A stretch of DNA of 64,000 nt, taken from positions 5,846,060 through 5,910,059 of the forward strand of contig CM033108.1 in the NCBI GenBank assembly GCA_019321725.1, in the 5' to 3' direction. The position numbers and the translations under genes are program-made. Positions 36,500 to 50,600 of this stretch are shown here, piece after piece (position 1 is the stretch's first letter; each line of letters opens with the position of its first letter). Below the pieces are notes generated by a model that saw only the letters and a program-made list of their open reading frames with translations, ran no database searches and was not told where the DNA came from. The stretch comes from Paulownia fortunei. Taxonomy: Eukaryota > Streptophyta > Magnoliopsida > Lamiales > Paulowniaceae.

Positions 36500-38850
36500 A
36501 ATGAATATAGAAGTTATTTCACTACAAGTAATCTACGTAGATAGATGAGTTTAGTGTATTTGTTAAATTAAATTCCTATGAATAAGAAATTAATAACAAA
36601 AATAATCAACTTAAACTGTGTAATTGTTGAATTGGAAAAATAGTGGGAAGATTATTTATTGGACATTGTAAATTAGAAAATTTTGAAACCCACGCACCCG
36701 TTTGAAGTTTGGATTGACCTAAATACTGAATATATCCTTTTATATAAAATAATTTTTTTATCAAAAATTTATTTTATTTCTTTTCAATAGCATGTGACAA
36801 ATAGAATTGCTCATAAAATGACACTTGGACAATTGAGAAAATGTGTTATTGTATTGTTAATTGTTGATCAAGCAAAAAAGAGATGTATCTGTTTAATTAT
36901 TAACTACATAAAAGAATAAAGTTTAATTAATATCATATACACGTATTTGTCCAGTCAACATTAAGTAAACAGATATGTATATTGTGTTATTATAATTTTT
37001 CCAATAACTTTGTCAGGCCACAACTTTTAAACAATTATAAATGAACACATTGAATTGCAAATTTTATTTTGTTATCATACCTGCACTGCACTTCTCCTTT
37101 TGTACCATCAATTTTCCCAACACAAACACTAAAGCTATTGTCGCGCGCATGGCTGCCAACCTCATTGGAGTTATGCATTTTGTAACAATTGCATTTAATT
37201 TTGTGTAAGTTTTATATTAAATTTGATATTTTATTATAATTTTATCTAAATTATTTTTAATTTATTCTACCAAATTTTATACTAAATGAATTTTTTTTTA
37301 TTTTTTACTTATACCTATTTATTTATTTATAAAATTATTTAATTAATTATATTTTATTTCTCTTAATTCTACAAAATAAAAAATTACATATAATTAATAT
37401 TATACTTATTGATTATATTACAAAAATAAGTATTACAATTAATATCAAAATAAAAAAAAAATACTACATTGCATCCTAAGTACAACCAAGAAACTTTCAC
37501 AAACCAAATATAAAGATCAATACATTTTAGTTATTAATTCTCATAATTAGTATATTCATTCTACAAATAATTAATTAATCAATCTCGAAGTGCAAACTAA
37601 GCATCTTTATCCTTAATTTATTAATGAGTATAATTAATTATTACAAATATTATTGTAAAATAATAATAAAATTAAAATTAAATAAATAAAACTAAATTAC
37701 TAATTAATAAATATATAATATTAGATACAAATAAAATTAAAATTTAAAATAAAATAAATTTGAGGACAAAATGAGAATATATGCATTACACTAAATTTGC
37801 AAATAGTATTGCACCAAATTTGGTGTAATAATGGTACTCCATTATAAAATAAATTATATCAAATTTAATATTTTAATGTAGGAATGTCCTACTGGAGATC
37901 ACCTAATATGTGAATTGCCAAATTGAGATAATATAAATCAATTGATTTTTCCTCAAAAGAAAAGTTTTTTTTTTTTTTTATACTTAAGTATCTGAAACTT
38001 ACTCTTGATTGAACTATGAAATGAATGATCACCCCAAAAATATCTATCGGATAAAATTGATCGTATGGTATCCATAATATATATAAATTTTGATCAATAA
38101 TTCAATATGTAACTTCTAATTAGATCACCAACACATTTGATTTTATATCTCAAATAATCTTTTTAAATTTTAATGGGAATCGAACTCCGGACGGTTGCGT
38201 TCACCATTTACCGTGGGGGATTTTTTTATTTTTGGATTTTGTCTCTTTTAACAAATTAAAGATGAGGATTATCACAAAATCCCAATTCAACTTCAACATT
38301 CATTCGTTGACTTCTATTAACATCTCATTATTATTACTGTTATAAAAAAAAAGAAAAAAAACAAGACCCCACAACCAAACCTTATCTCAATCTAAAGAAT
38401 AAAATGTCCAAAGAACCCCTTGCTCCAAACCATCGCCATCTCCCAAGAAACACATTGCAGTACCATCAAACGTACCCGGCCCAAAAATAGCGGCACACGA
38501 ACTCAGTCAGCATGAGAGAAAATTCCAAACAAACATGAAAATAAAACACAAATGGAAGCAACAATTCTTATCATTTTTGGCTACCGACAAACATTGCCTT
38601 AATACCCTCCCCTCTACCCTTTGCCCTCTGACACCGTCCAGTTCTTTTTTCTTTTTTTTTGTAGAAAAAAAACGAATCCATTTTTTTCTAATTTTGTCTG
38701 CAACTAAATCATGTTTAACATTTGTAATACATACGCATTGTCGGTTTTTATAACATAGTTTTCAGTTTCCCGAACAAAAAACTCATTTCTTTGCTGAGAA
38801 AGATTTTTTCCCAGTTTAGGCCCTGTTTTCTGTTCCTCTGAGAATTGCAT
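36500..38850. other. AT-rich intergenic DNA, no gene seen
   Basis: No protein-like frame. A small hairpin (attacactaaatttg facing caaatttggtgtaat) lies at about 37787-37832. From 38390 the sequence becomes less AT-rich and more like a promoter region leading to the next gene. Confidence 0.5.
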
Positions 38851-38879
38851 AGTGCCCACATATATTTTACCATATAAGA

Positions 38880-39010
38880 AATTGTTTAGTATTTATATAT
38901 TCACTGTATTGGAGCTGGGTTTTTGAAGGAGGTGAAAGAAAACTGAGAAGCTTTGCAGAGTGAGGAGTCTCTTTTTTTCACTCCACATTGCTAGTACCTT
39001 AGCTTTATTG
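38880..39010 (+). promoter_or_regulatory. Candidate promoter and first (untranslated) exon of the exonuclease gene
   Basis: A TATA-like sequence (tatttatatattc, about 38889-38901) is followed by purine-rich sequence typical of plant leaders, and by a possible splice donor (ttg/gttagt) near 39010. The coding start at 44616 is preceded by a splice acceptor ending at 44598, so an upstream leader exon must exist. That it lies here, making a 5.6-kb leader intron, is inference. Confidence 0.25.
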
Positions 39011-39354
39011 GTTAGTTCGAAGCTTTTATTTTTTTCTTGATTATTTTTTGTTCCCTAATTTGTATATTTAATATTCTTCTTTGTTTTTTGGGTTTCGATT
39101 GGGTTTATTGCTGCCCTTTCATGCATTGAAATTGTTTCAGTCCTATATAAACTGTTGTATTGGATTGCTTGTGAATATATATATGTACACATATATATGT
39201 ATAATAAGTCTTTTGGGGGGCGGGGGGCGGAGGCTGTTTGTTAAGGTCGTATGATGGGTGTGATGCATTCTTCTCGCGTTGTGTTCTGGAATTTTTTGTT
39301 CCTTTATTGCTTGATGAAATTCTCTCTACCATCAAACATGCATTTGTACTTGCA

Positions 39355-39394
<40 letters not shown>

Positions 39395-42300
39395 CATACA
39401 TATATATACTCGTTTGTTGACTTAATTGATGTTTTTGAATTTTGTTTGAGGTTCAGGCTATGGCAATCTTGTGACATTGACTTTTGTGAAAAGGGTGCGC
39501 AGTTTTGGTTTCTGCTAAAGTTTGCCATGCGGATTTATGAAGAATGGATTGTAAACACTGTGTTATGGATTCTAATATTTTTCTCCTTGTATTTTTTTTA
39601 TTATCATTGTGTTGTTGAATCAGAGAGGCATTACATAATCTCATTTGTCGTCAATTTTCCATTCACTTCCTAGTTTAACTGTTATAATGTTAAATTAGTG
39701 ATTATGAGGATTGATAGTAAACTGGTTTCAAGTATTCTATAGGAAAATCCACATAGAATGTCATACGAGTAGGTCCTAGCACATGAAGCCCCATGGGAAC
39801 AGCAGATTTAGAAGCTAGGATTATGCAACTAATTCAGAAAGTTGATTACTTGTGACTATTGCTACAATTTATGTTGTGAGAACATTTTCTAGAACATTGC
39901 TACTTGAATTCCTGAAAGTGTACCTTAAGCTAGTTTCCCTTATGAATTCATTTGAAAGTGGCAGGGAACCCTTGTTGCACCTTAATAATTTTCGAACTTG
40001 AGTATCTTCTGCCCTTTTTTCTTGATTTACTTATGTACTTAGGCTTGTCCATTGGTAGTGAAAATGTATTTATGTAAATTGTTCCTTTGGCCATGAGCTA
40101 TAGATAAGATATGTATTATTGAAATCAGGCTCTAACAATAGAAAATTGATGCTGTTTATTTCTCATTAAAAAGTATGTCGTTAAGTCTTCGAACGAATCA
40201 TTCTTCATTAACTTGGAATATGTGATTAATGTTATGTTGTTACTCGTATCCGTCGTTGACTGAGTTGCATCGTTGGAAATTCTCAGCATTAGTGTTGTAT
40301 CATTAAAGTATTGAGTCAACTAGGTGAGGTTTGCATGTCTAGATGCATGAGAGTCAGCAGCAATGATGAATTAAAGCTATTGAAGCTTCTTCTCAATTGT
40401 AGGAGAACATTTAAGGACTCCGTCTTTGAAGTGAAACAGAAAAACTGAAGACTTTTTCTTTGCATAATAATCAATCATCCGGTTTTTATGGCTGATTTAA
40501 TTGGCTTTTATTTGGTGGATAATGGCTTTCATTTGTTAGACATATCAGATCAGACAGATGTGCAGTTGATTGCTGAGAGTGTCCTATTTAGGCCTGAAGT
40601 AACATATTGCTACTCTCTGGATTGGATGGGCTCTATCTTAGTTTAGACCTGGTTGCAAAGTTCCAACTCAATTGAATTGTGCCTTATCTTGGATTCGTCG
40701 ATTGGCAACGTGGATCTATGACTTGTTGGTTATGTACTTTGATCATATATTTTCTGTCAAAAACCATCTTGCCTACTGTCTTTTCTTGAGTTCAAATGAT
40801 TTTAGAATATCTTCAAGTTGTACCTCAAACTAGTCATTCTGATTATCTTAGTGTTGATTCATACTGCTTAGAATAACCTACTTAAAATGGAATGCATAGC
40901 TGGAAAAATTAATTTGTGGATATGCATTAGATCTAATTTTGCAATCCTAGTCAATCCTAAGCTGTTAGTTATATCTTGCCAGCAAGCAAGTCATCCTTGG
41001 CATCACTAGTATATTTAGGAAAATGGATAGAGTAAATGGCTATTTTACCATTTATTTCTCACCTGGATGAGAGTTAAAAATTTATAGGTAAGTTTTAGTG
41101 GAATGTATGTAACATGAATTGTTAAAAAATCTATAATGATGTCGCAAAATGTACACTTCACAATACCTGTATCATATAGCATGAATTGCAATCTATTCTC
41201 TTTCTTTCACAATCATGAAGTCTTTAATTTCAAATTCTTTATTTATTGGTGTATAATTACAGTTGAGTCCGTTGGGCACCTCATGACTATGTCATAACAA
41301 ATCCGACCACTTGCCGGATCGACTTTGAGATCATAATTCCTCTATCCCACGAAGGAAGTGCCGACGGAGTTCCGGTATTTTCAGTTTCTGCTCTTCGACA
41401 AGAACATTTTTCCATAAACTACCAAGTATATAGCAAGCAATTCATATTAGAATATTATTAGATAGGAACAACCCTAACTAGAAAAATTGAAAATCTTTTG
41501 CCTTGCTTAACTACAGAAAGAAAGAGATGGATTTATTTCCTTTTTGTGGTGAAATGATATGGATATGTTGCTGACCGTAATAAGTTGCTCATATTACTAT
41601 TCATTTATTCCAGTTGAAATTGTAATATTTTCTGGAAACTTTTATGTACTATAGAAAGTGTTAGATGATATCTGGTGCTTACTCGTACAAATGTTGTCAT
41701 AGTAGCAGTTTCTTGAAAGGTAGGAATTTTATGCTACTTACTGAATCAGATTGCATGAATCTGAGATTAGGTTCTTTAATTATCAGAATCCAGAATCAGG
41801 ACGCATAAACCTGTGGTGCTTAAGAATATAAAAACAGAATAACTGGAAATCAAAATTGCAGCAACTTGCATAGTGTGTGTGTGTGTATCGTTTTGCATTT
41901 TCTTCTTCCTCGCTCTACCCGAAGCTTCTGAAGTACATTACTCATTTAAAATGGATCCATCTAGAATTTTGCTGCAACCTCTCAGGTGCTGAGGGCTATA
42001 GATATCTGCTAAACCTATGTTGGGTGCTGCACGAAGCCACTTCAGTATCAGAGGCAATTTCATAATTCTGAGCATCACCAAGTAAATCATTAGTGTGGAT
42101 TTAGACTGGCGCAGTGTCAAAGGTCCTAAGATTTTTTGTTTTGTCTTCTACTATTTTCTTGTGATGCATTTGATATTCTATTTAAATACAAATAATTGAG
42201 TAGATGCAGAATCTTGTCAAATAACCTAATCACGTGTAGATATGGTGGTTTTTCATTCTTTATTCTTTTGTCTATAGTTGTCAGAATTGTAAAATTCACG

Positions 42301-44598
42301 ATTTGAAGCATGTGCGACTTAATTCATTGCGTCACTGAGTTGAATTGTCAAATCCTGAATCAGAATGAATTTTATGATCTGCTTCCAATTCAACAAATTT
42401 GTTTATGATTTAGTTAGGACTGTCAAGGGTGCTGTTCTGGAGCCTGATTGTTTGACGAGCCATTTTCAGTGAAAAGCCTAATAGGAATGTGATCCAGAAC
42501 GCTTGAGAAGAAAATTCAAGCTTGTATTGAACTTAGTTGAGCATGAGTTGAAGTTTTCCTCTCAAATACGTCCCCCATTTGCACTTTATAAAACATTGAT
42601 TTTTTAATATAGTTGCAGAGATGGTAAAGACCCTGAAGATACGGCTATAATAATTCTAGTTATCATATTTGTATTATACTAGTTTTGTTGAAATAAACCT
42701 ATCTAATGTTTAATTTTATTTCTACACCCCTTCTGGCCTTTCCTTTGACAGAGAAAGTATACAAACTTTTTATAAGAAAAAGTAATCACATTATTATATG
42801 GTTTGACCATGCCTCAAGCTCATATGATTTTATCAACAAATTTTCAACAATTGTCTTATGAATTCAAGACTTCTGGAAGACTGAGATCATTCCCATAAAC
42901 CAAAATATTATGTCGGGGCAAGCTTAAGCTTATAGCTACCTTGCCAGATAAATTATTACGAGGCTCATAACAACAAAATTATGCTCTATTTTATGCAGTT
43001 CACATTCTTTTTAGATTTTTCCAATTTTTTGGTAATTATTAAGCTAAATCTAGTTCTTCTTTACCTTCATGTGTAAATGTGGAATATTTATAGATAACAA
43101 TTATTCATTTTATATTGAAAAAGTTTTCTACTCCAATGATTTTTCTAAGCCGTTTATTTTTAAGCAATCTGTTTTTTCCCTTTTGTTCCTTTCTGAAATC
43201 CTAGATATCATTCAAAGACCTTCAAGCATTAAAAGTGGAATACAGAATGCTCACCAATCTTACAGCCTTAAACTGTTGTGTAGGATATAGTCCCATAACT
43301 TTCACCTTCAAAGTATCATTTGGGTAAGATTTCCCTCAAACGACTGGTGCTATATGACGATGTAGCTAAGTTCAGGACTCTCGAGTTCAAGGGACGTTAA
43401 ATCTGAAGGAATTTTTTTGACTTTTCGCCAAATTGACTTTTTTAACTTAGTTCACATTCTCTTTTGTCAACGTGTGATACCTACATTGACTGGATATTCT
43501 ATTCAATTCTATTGTCTTTGTTCTTACTTTGTGTTTATATTATTTCTATGCGTATATGAGCTTTATTTATTATGTTTATCTGAAACTTGAAGCTGCATAG
43601 TACAATTTAAGTTGATTCAAGATTCCAACAAATGTAGGATTTATATTCTGAAATTGGAAATACAGAAACAAATTGTTTTTACTTCGTTTAGAAAAGACTT
43701 TATATGATTTGATTTTGTCTTGATACATTCGGAACGTATGGATCAGAAAAACACATTTTCTACTTGTCTTTCTGTGACCTGATGACTACTTTTGATTTCT
43801 TTTTAGTTCATTGATATGCTTAGGTAATACCTTTGCAAGGTGTAGCTAAATATTCTTGAGGTAAATACTAGTGATACTTTTCATCATTGTTTCAAAGACT
43901 ACTAGAACCGGATGGTAGGAGCTCTATTAATCTTTGGATTTGCTGTATGTTCCTTGTGTTGGTTACCAGTTCCATTACTCAAAATTTTGGTTACTAAATT
44001 GAGCCACAATCCTTGCATGAAATATCTAAACAGAAGTAAAAGTCATATTTTACTAAATTACATAGATCTTGCAATCAGATTGGGATATGCTTTATGCTAC
44101 TCGGCTTAATGCTAGTTTACATAAAAGACAGAAACAAAGGCCCAATTATGATGCATCAAATGTGAAAGGAAATGCCATTTTCCCTTTAAAACATATATTA
44201 GATCTACAAATTGGTCCTCCCAACTTCTAATATATAATATATAAGATACAGCAAGCAGAAAGTTGTACACACCAATACAATATTGTACAACTACAATAAA
44301 AAATAACTTGTACGTAGAGTTTCATGTTAGAACAGGCTTGGAAGTGCCAATAATTTGCTTCTTAGTTTCTTGAGTCTGCTTGTTTTAGTGAAGGTGCACT
44401 GTATCAGAGTGATTGTTTTATGTTCGATTATTCTAATGCTAAAGTTCACGATCCCATAAAACCATGAATCTAGTTTGGAATAATTGCAGCGAAGCAGCTC
44501 TTTTGTCTCCTTTTTTTTTTTTTGTGAATTTCACTAGCACCCAGTTCTCTGTATTATTATTATTTAGTCATGTAATACGTCTACATTTTTTCTTGTAG
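39011..44598 (+). other. Intron-like DNA upstream of the exonuclease start codon
   Basis: About 5.6 kb, T-rich on the plus strand and only moderately AT-rich, as in plant introns, with no recognised coding exon. It contains a (CT)n(AT)n microsatellite at about 39355-39395 and a GC-richer island at 41264-41430 (separate entry). Several 30-60-codon frames on both strands (for example 40346-40449 plus) did not resemble known proteins. It may be a leader intron, or hold an unrecognised noncoding transcript. Confidence 0.35.
41264..41430 (+). other. GC-richer island with open frame, unrecognised
   Basis: After an acceptor-like tataattacag, one plus-strand frame stays open for about 60 codons (TNPTTCRIDFEIIIPLSHEG, then VPVFSVSALRQEHFSIN) up to a donor-like gtatat near 41428. 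The codons are more balanced than in the surroundings. It could be an exon of an unrecognised transcript, a captured gene fragment or a piece of a transposon. Other frames here are also partly open, which lowers confidence. Confidence 0.2.
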
Positions 44599-44615
44599 GT
44601 TTTTATTCTTTAACC

Positions 44616-47600
44616 ATGGGAATGGATGAAAATCTGATAAATATGCAAACCTCTATATCCAAGCATGCATTTTTTGATCTCTCCAATGTTTCTCCATTGG
44701 TCTTCTTGTATCTCCTAAGAGAATGTTATGCTTATGGTAAGTCTGGCATTTTATTCTTAGTTATTGTGGAATCCCATGAATATGTTTCTTTGCCATAGGG
44801 AACATTTTTCTATATGGTCCATTGTCAAACAGAATGTTAAACTCTGTGCTGGTTTTTTTTTTTTTTATTATGTATAAAGCCAAGACTGGACTTGGTTCTA
44901 AATGTCTTAGTGTTTGTCTAGAAGAGTCAAAGTTTGGATTTAGCCTTCTAGTATGGCTTTTGAATATAGCATAGCGATCTGTATTGGAAAGTAGCTTGCT
45001 GATTATCCTATTTTTTGTGGAATTCATTTAGTTTGACCTCAGATTGGTTGTTTCTTACTTTAGAATCGTCATTTTTTCTCTTTTCCCATTTTGTGCTTAA
45101 GTAGCTTCTGATTAGTTGTGTCCTTCAGTTTCTCTTGTGTTTGCAAACTATTTCAAGTTCAACTTAGAAATTTCAGGTTATAGGAACTATTCATCTTTGT
45201 ACAGTTATTATGTTTTCCAAATAAGCAGACACCAGCAGACGTTATATCACAAAGTTAAGGTTAGTTCAGCTTTTTAGTCCAATTCTGAAGGGTCTAATTC
45301 CTAGCCAGATATCTTCCTGGACTCACTCCCTTGAGGTGTACAAAGAGATACTTAAATATTACAAGAAAAGATGCATCAGTTTATTCTAAAATTGTGACTG
45401 ATTTGATTGTTTGAAGTTATAACTAATTTTAGTTTTTCTTATCTCAATGTAGTTATATATTAATGTACTCAGCTGGCAGTATCTCAGTGGTTGGCAGTAA
45501 TTTGTTTCTAGGAAATGAAGTGGCGATACCTTTTACATTCATGCTGTCCTTGCACTACTGTTACTGTATAGTAGACATAGTGATCATGCATATGCTCCGA
45601 ATCAGATCATAAATTAACTCAAGTATAAAAGAGCATAAACATTATTTGTTAAATGAAGCTTGGACAGTAAATTACCTTAACTGTCCAGTATATATTTACT
45701 TTTGTTATTTTCTTAAGGATGGAAAAATTTGCTCATTTGACAGGAACATGCAAAGCTTCTGTAAAGTTCCGTGCATTACAACAACAACTGTATCTAGTTT
45801 TACTCAATAATTCCCAAGCTGGACCAGCAACTTTAATTGCTCACTGCCTCTACATATTACCCATATTTGAATCATACTGTGATGGCTTCAGCCATTTGGT
45901 ACTATTGGCTCTTTGTCGTTTTCTGAAAATAGGAAACAATGATGAAGATGTACTGAAGGCAAAAATTTGCGCTGCCAAGTTATTTTTGGACATTATTGGT
46001 GGTACTCTAGCTCATGATGAAGGGGTTCTAATTAAGATAGTTCAAGTTTTTGATGTAAATTTAACGGATATTGATAAAGTGATGTGTGATCTATCTGTGA
46101 AGAGGAATCCTAAAGCTGATACAGCAAAAGAAGTGGTTGAACAATATGTTTTCAAGCTGATAGAATTCCAATCATATATGACTGCTGTTGATCTATTGAT
46201 ACACTTCTCTATCCGCCAGTCTGGAGAGTCATTTCTACTCAAATTGATGGAATGCCGACAATTGAAAGCAGCAGAGAAGTGGGCGACATATATGGGGAAG
46301 CCAATGTTGAGTTTGCTTGTCCAGGAATATGTTGACCAGAAACTATTTAAACCTGCTTATGATACTATAAAGAAAAATAATTTGCGCCAGGAATTCCCAG
46401 AACTTTACCATCAGAGTAAAGAAAGGCAAGTAGTTTCTGTTTATTGCACTGTGTCCTATCATTTGTTTACTTAGAGTTCATCTTCTTAGATCAGTAAGTT
46501 CAGATCCTAAATTTGAAACTAGCTAGGATGACAATTTTGTACATGATTACAGCTCACTAAAGAAGCTCGCAGAAAAAGGTGTCTGGGATATAGCAGAAGC
46601 AAGAGCTAATGGTGATAGACAACTTCTTGAATATTTGGTAGGTAACTTGGGTACAAGGTGTCCGAATAATTCTCCAGGACATGGCTGAAATAGCCTGCTG
46701 AACTTGCTCGTTACCCTTTTGGTGGACTTTCAAATCACTTGTATGCTTGTCAGGGCAAAATTGTTTTGTACCGACATATTACTAGCTTGCTAATGCGGCT
46801 GTCAGATTTTGACTTAAACTAAACCATAGCCACAATTTAATTATGACTAATTTCACATGGTATGCTTTTTCAACATTAACTGAAAAAGAGAGGAGCAAAA
46901 GGAAAAAAAAACAACACAACATTGTTGTCCAAATGATAAAGTTGTCTATAATTTTTCTATGACGAAGAATTTATGGTGAAGTCTGTTGCAAAGTAAGATT
47001 ATTTTAATGATTGCACTTCCAATTGCAAAATTGACACTTTCGATGTTTCTCTTTCTAAGATGTTGTACCAAATGAATAGAACGAAGTAAACAAAATGTTG
47101 ACGCATTTTTATTGTGTATTTTAGGTTTATTTAGCAATGGAAGCTGGCTATTCTGAAAAGGTTGAAGAGCTTTGTGATCGTTATTCCCTCAAAGGTTTCT
47201 TGAATTTCAAAGGTATGCTCTTGAAGAAACATTATCATCGTTTTCTGTCGATTTTAATTACGAGCAAATACAACCGAATGCCAAGTGAATATGTCAAAGT
47301 CTTCAATTAATGAAACAACAAGCTACTAATGTTTGTCTTCGCACCTACTTGAATCTGCGTGTTCAAACAATGTCTGCCACTTTTTCATGCCCGTTTACAC
47401 TAGCTTCTTAGCAAGTATGTTCCTATTTATTGGCACCTGCAGCCTGAATTCTACGTAAGAGCTAGGAAATTCCTGAAGGTGGCATCCACTGCTGGTTGAA
47501 CTATGAATACATAATGCAGAAGCTTGATCAAATGAATAGCATCATCAGTGTGATTCTTCTGAAATTTTTTCCATAAACCGTGATAGTTAACTTGGTTTTC

Positions 47601-50600
47601 CTAGTGTCTCTGAAAGTTTTCTGGGTAGAGAGGGAGAATGTAAACATGGTCCTCAAGCAAAGACATATGATTTATGTTAACCCAGACTCTTAATTGCTTA
47701 ACCTTTTGAGGCAATGGTTGCTGGAATGTGTGTTGGAATAATGATGCTGGGTGGCTCTTCCTGACGCCTTCCTGAGCTTTTTTTTTCAGTTTATATATAA
47801 TGCTTAGTTCCAACATCAGGTGAAGGAGTGCCAATATGTATGCAGTATACTGTATACCTTTGTATTTCCTTCTCTATAGGGTATGTGGAGCGCAAATCTA
47901 AGCACCTCCAATTAAATGAATTCGTTAGTTCATCTGTCAGAAACATTTCATTTAACCTGGTGAAATTTGAAATTTCAATTGAATTAAATGGGCCATGACA
48001 TTTTCATTTGCCAACCAGCTGGAAGTTCAGAGGCAAATATGAGCATCAAGCAGGTTATAGTTTATACTTGATTGTGCAAGTCTACTTGAGTGTGCATTAT
48101 GCTTTTCGTCAATGACCCTATACAAATACAAAATTTTATTATTTTTGGAGAATTGTATTTCTTTCGTTGTTATTGACTGATGGAACACTTGATTACTGAC
48201 TGAATAATGGTTATGCTTTTATCTTCTTGAAATAGCAATCACATTGATTTGGGCGCAATTTATTCTTATAGTCTAACCACGACTTCACAATTTTTTACAG
48301 AGCCCGAATCCAATCTTTTGCATCGTCGCTACTTGAACCTTCATGAATTGTCTATTGAGGATGTTTGTTGGGTTGATGAAGTCAATAGTTTGCGTGATGC
48401 AATATGCTACTTTGAGGAATGCAAAGTTGTTGGTGTTGACTGCGAATGGAAGCCTAATTATGAAAAGGGCAGCAGACCCAGTAAGGTAATTTTAGTTTAT
48501 CCATTACCATGATGTGGAGCAAGTGACTTCTTCAAGTATATTCTGCCTTTGGTTTTCTTAAAATAAGTTCCCTACAACAGAACTTTCTGTTATATTACTG
48601 TAAATGTTGACAATTTCTTGAACATGAGGCACTGCTGAAGCATGTTGAATTCTAATGATTCTGAAGAAAAAAAAGGTTTATGTATATATTCTGCATGTAG
48701 TATTTGTTTTTTCTGCGCTTCTCTGTTGTGCAAGATTAGTTTCCTTCTCTCATGTATCTTCATTCCTAGTCATAAAGTTGTGCATGCATGTGTGAGAGTG
48801 AGCATGTGTTTGTGGCAGCGCAGGTGTGTACGTGGGGTCTTATAACATCGTTATTGTCACTCTTTTCATTGTAAGACCTATTTTTTTATCTTTATATCGT
48901 TTAATTGCTGAATAGTATCCTTCGGACATGGAAATGTGAGAGTGAGCATATCCTTCGGACATGGAAATGTTAGGGCATAATTGGTTTTCTTTCCAAAGGA
49001 AACTTTCCAATTTTTTATTATGCAAAACACTGAAATCATGTTTATTTTATCCTATCTAACTGAAAATATCCCATTTCTCCACTTTTCAAGTTTTAGAAAA
49101 CCAATGCACTAAACCTATAATCCCCTTTTCCCAAGGCTATTCTGACTTGTATCCTAATTACCATCATTAACAAAAAATGCAATTTTATGAACTAGGAGTG
49201 TTTCAAAATACCTGTTCTTCTCCGGCCACAGGAGGTGTTTGCAATCTTTAACAGGTGGCTAATGGGAAATAGGGGCGATTGGAGTAAGAAACGGCCAATG
49301 CAAATAGTGGAAAGAAAATGACAACCAAACCTAATGTCAAAAACATTGTTGCCATAAGATGGTCTTAGTAAATGCGTGGGCCCCACATAATTCTTATTAT
49401 TACACATCATCTTCTTAGGTTTAAAATATTTCACTATGGGCCCACCACTAACAAAAATAAATAATATAATAATCCAATTTTTTTAAAATAATACTATTCA
49501 AACATAAAACCAAACACAATTTTATTTTCAGCACATCTTTTTGTGTAGAATATATAAAAAATATACTCAATCAAACGTATTCTTATTTTTCAAACCTTAT
49601 ATTTTCAATCTCAAATCATTCATTTAAACATATTCTAAATTTTCACAAAAAAACAATACAAAACTCAAAACTCACTGGAAATGCTGGAAACTGAAAATTC
49701 ATCATAGAAACAAAACCAAACGTAGGCCCTTAGATTTGTACCAATTTCTCGTCTAGGATATTTATTCACTTGATTTTTGTATCTTCCATTTTTGCGTGTG
49801 CATGCATTTGGCCTTTTATGTGCAAATACACAGATGTATATGCATGTGTGAGAGCAAGCATCCTTTGTGTGTGCATGTGGATCTCCTGGTACTTTTATAT
49901 GTGACTCTTCCTGAGGTAAGAACCTTTAGTTTCTGGAGTCTTTCTGTCTTTTTAATTGCTGAATAGCATCCTTCTGAATTTGCGAATTTAAGATGGGTAC
50001 CATTTGCTCCTAGATTTTCTTCTCTACTGTATTCAATTGTAAGCTTGGCAAAAGGTTTCTTCAGCATCTAGTTAAGATTGTTTTGATAATGCATATAAAG
50101 GAAATATATGTGTGTGGGAGTGGAAAACCATAGGGAGTATTTTAAGAGTTTAGATAATTTGGGGTAGGCTTGATATTAACGGTGCAAAAATTGTAAGCAA
50201 CGTAATTAATAGCTAATGACAAGATTGATATCTTCAAAGTCCATGGTCTAAATTGTGAATTACATCTGAGCACATATGCTTTCATGAGCACATGCTGGCA
50301 ACTTTGGTGTTATGTCTTAAATTACATGGGAAAGTAATATTTTTAATTGTTTAAACTGCATAGGAAAGTATTGTGTTGATTGTAATCTAAATATTCTTTC
50401 TTTAATTCAATCTCAATCTTTATGAGCAGTATATATCCCGGCCCACAAATTTACCGACCAGGACCAAATTGATATACCAAATCATTAATTTGATTACCCG
50501 ACTCACCTTTCTGCTGGTGCATCTGACTCTCTGCTTCCAACGTTTCTGGTATCCAGAGAAGGCCAAAGAGGGGATTCTTTTTTTTTTTTTCAGTGTGTAT

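Noticed and set aside
39251..39673. 140-codon plus-strand open frame
   Set aside because: Runs through a CT/AT microsatellite, lacks family resemblance and lies in intron-like DNA.
41877..42120. Overlapping plus and minus frames near 42 kb
   Set aside because: Both strands are partly open, with no conserved motif and no good splice context.
45719..45743. ATG at 45719 as the exonuclease start
   Set aside because: The conserved sequence continues upstream through exon 1 (44616-44736); 45719-45743 is the end of intron 1, with acceptor at 45743.
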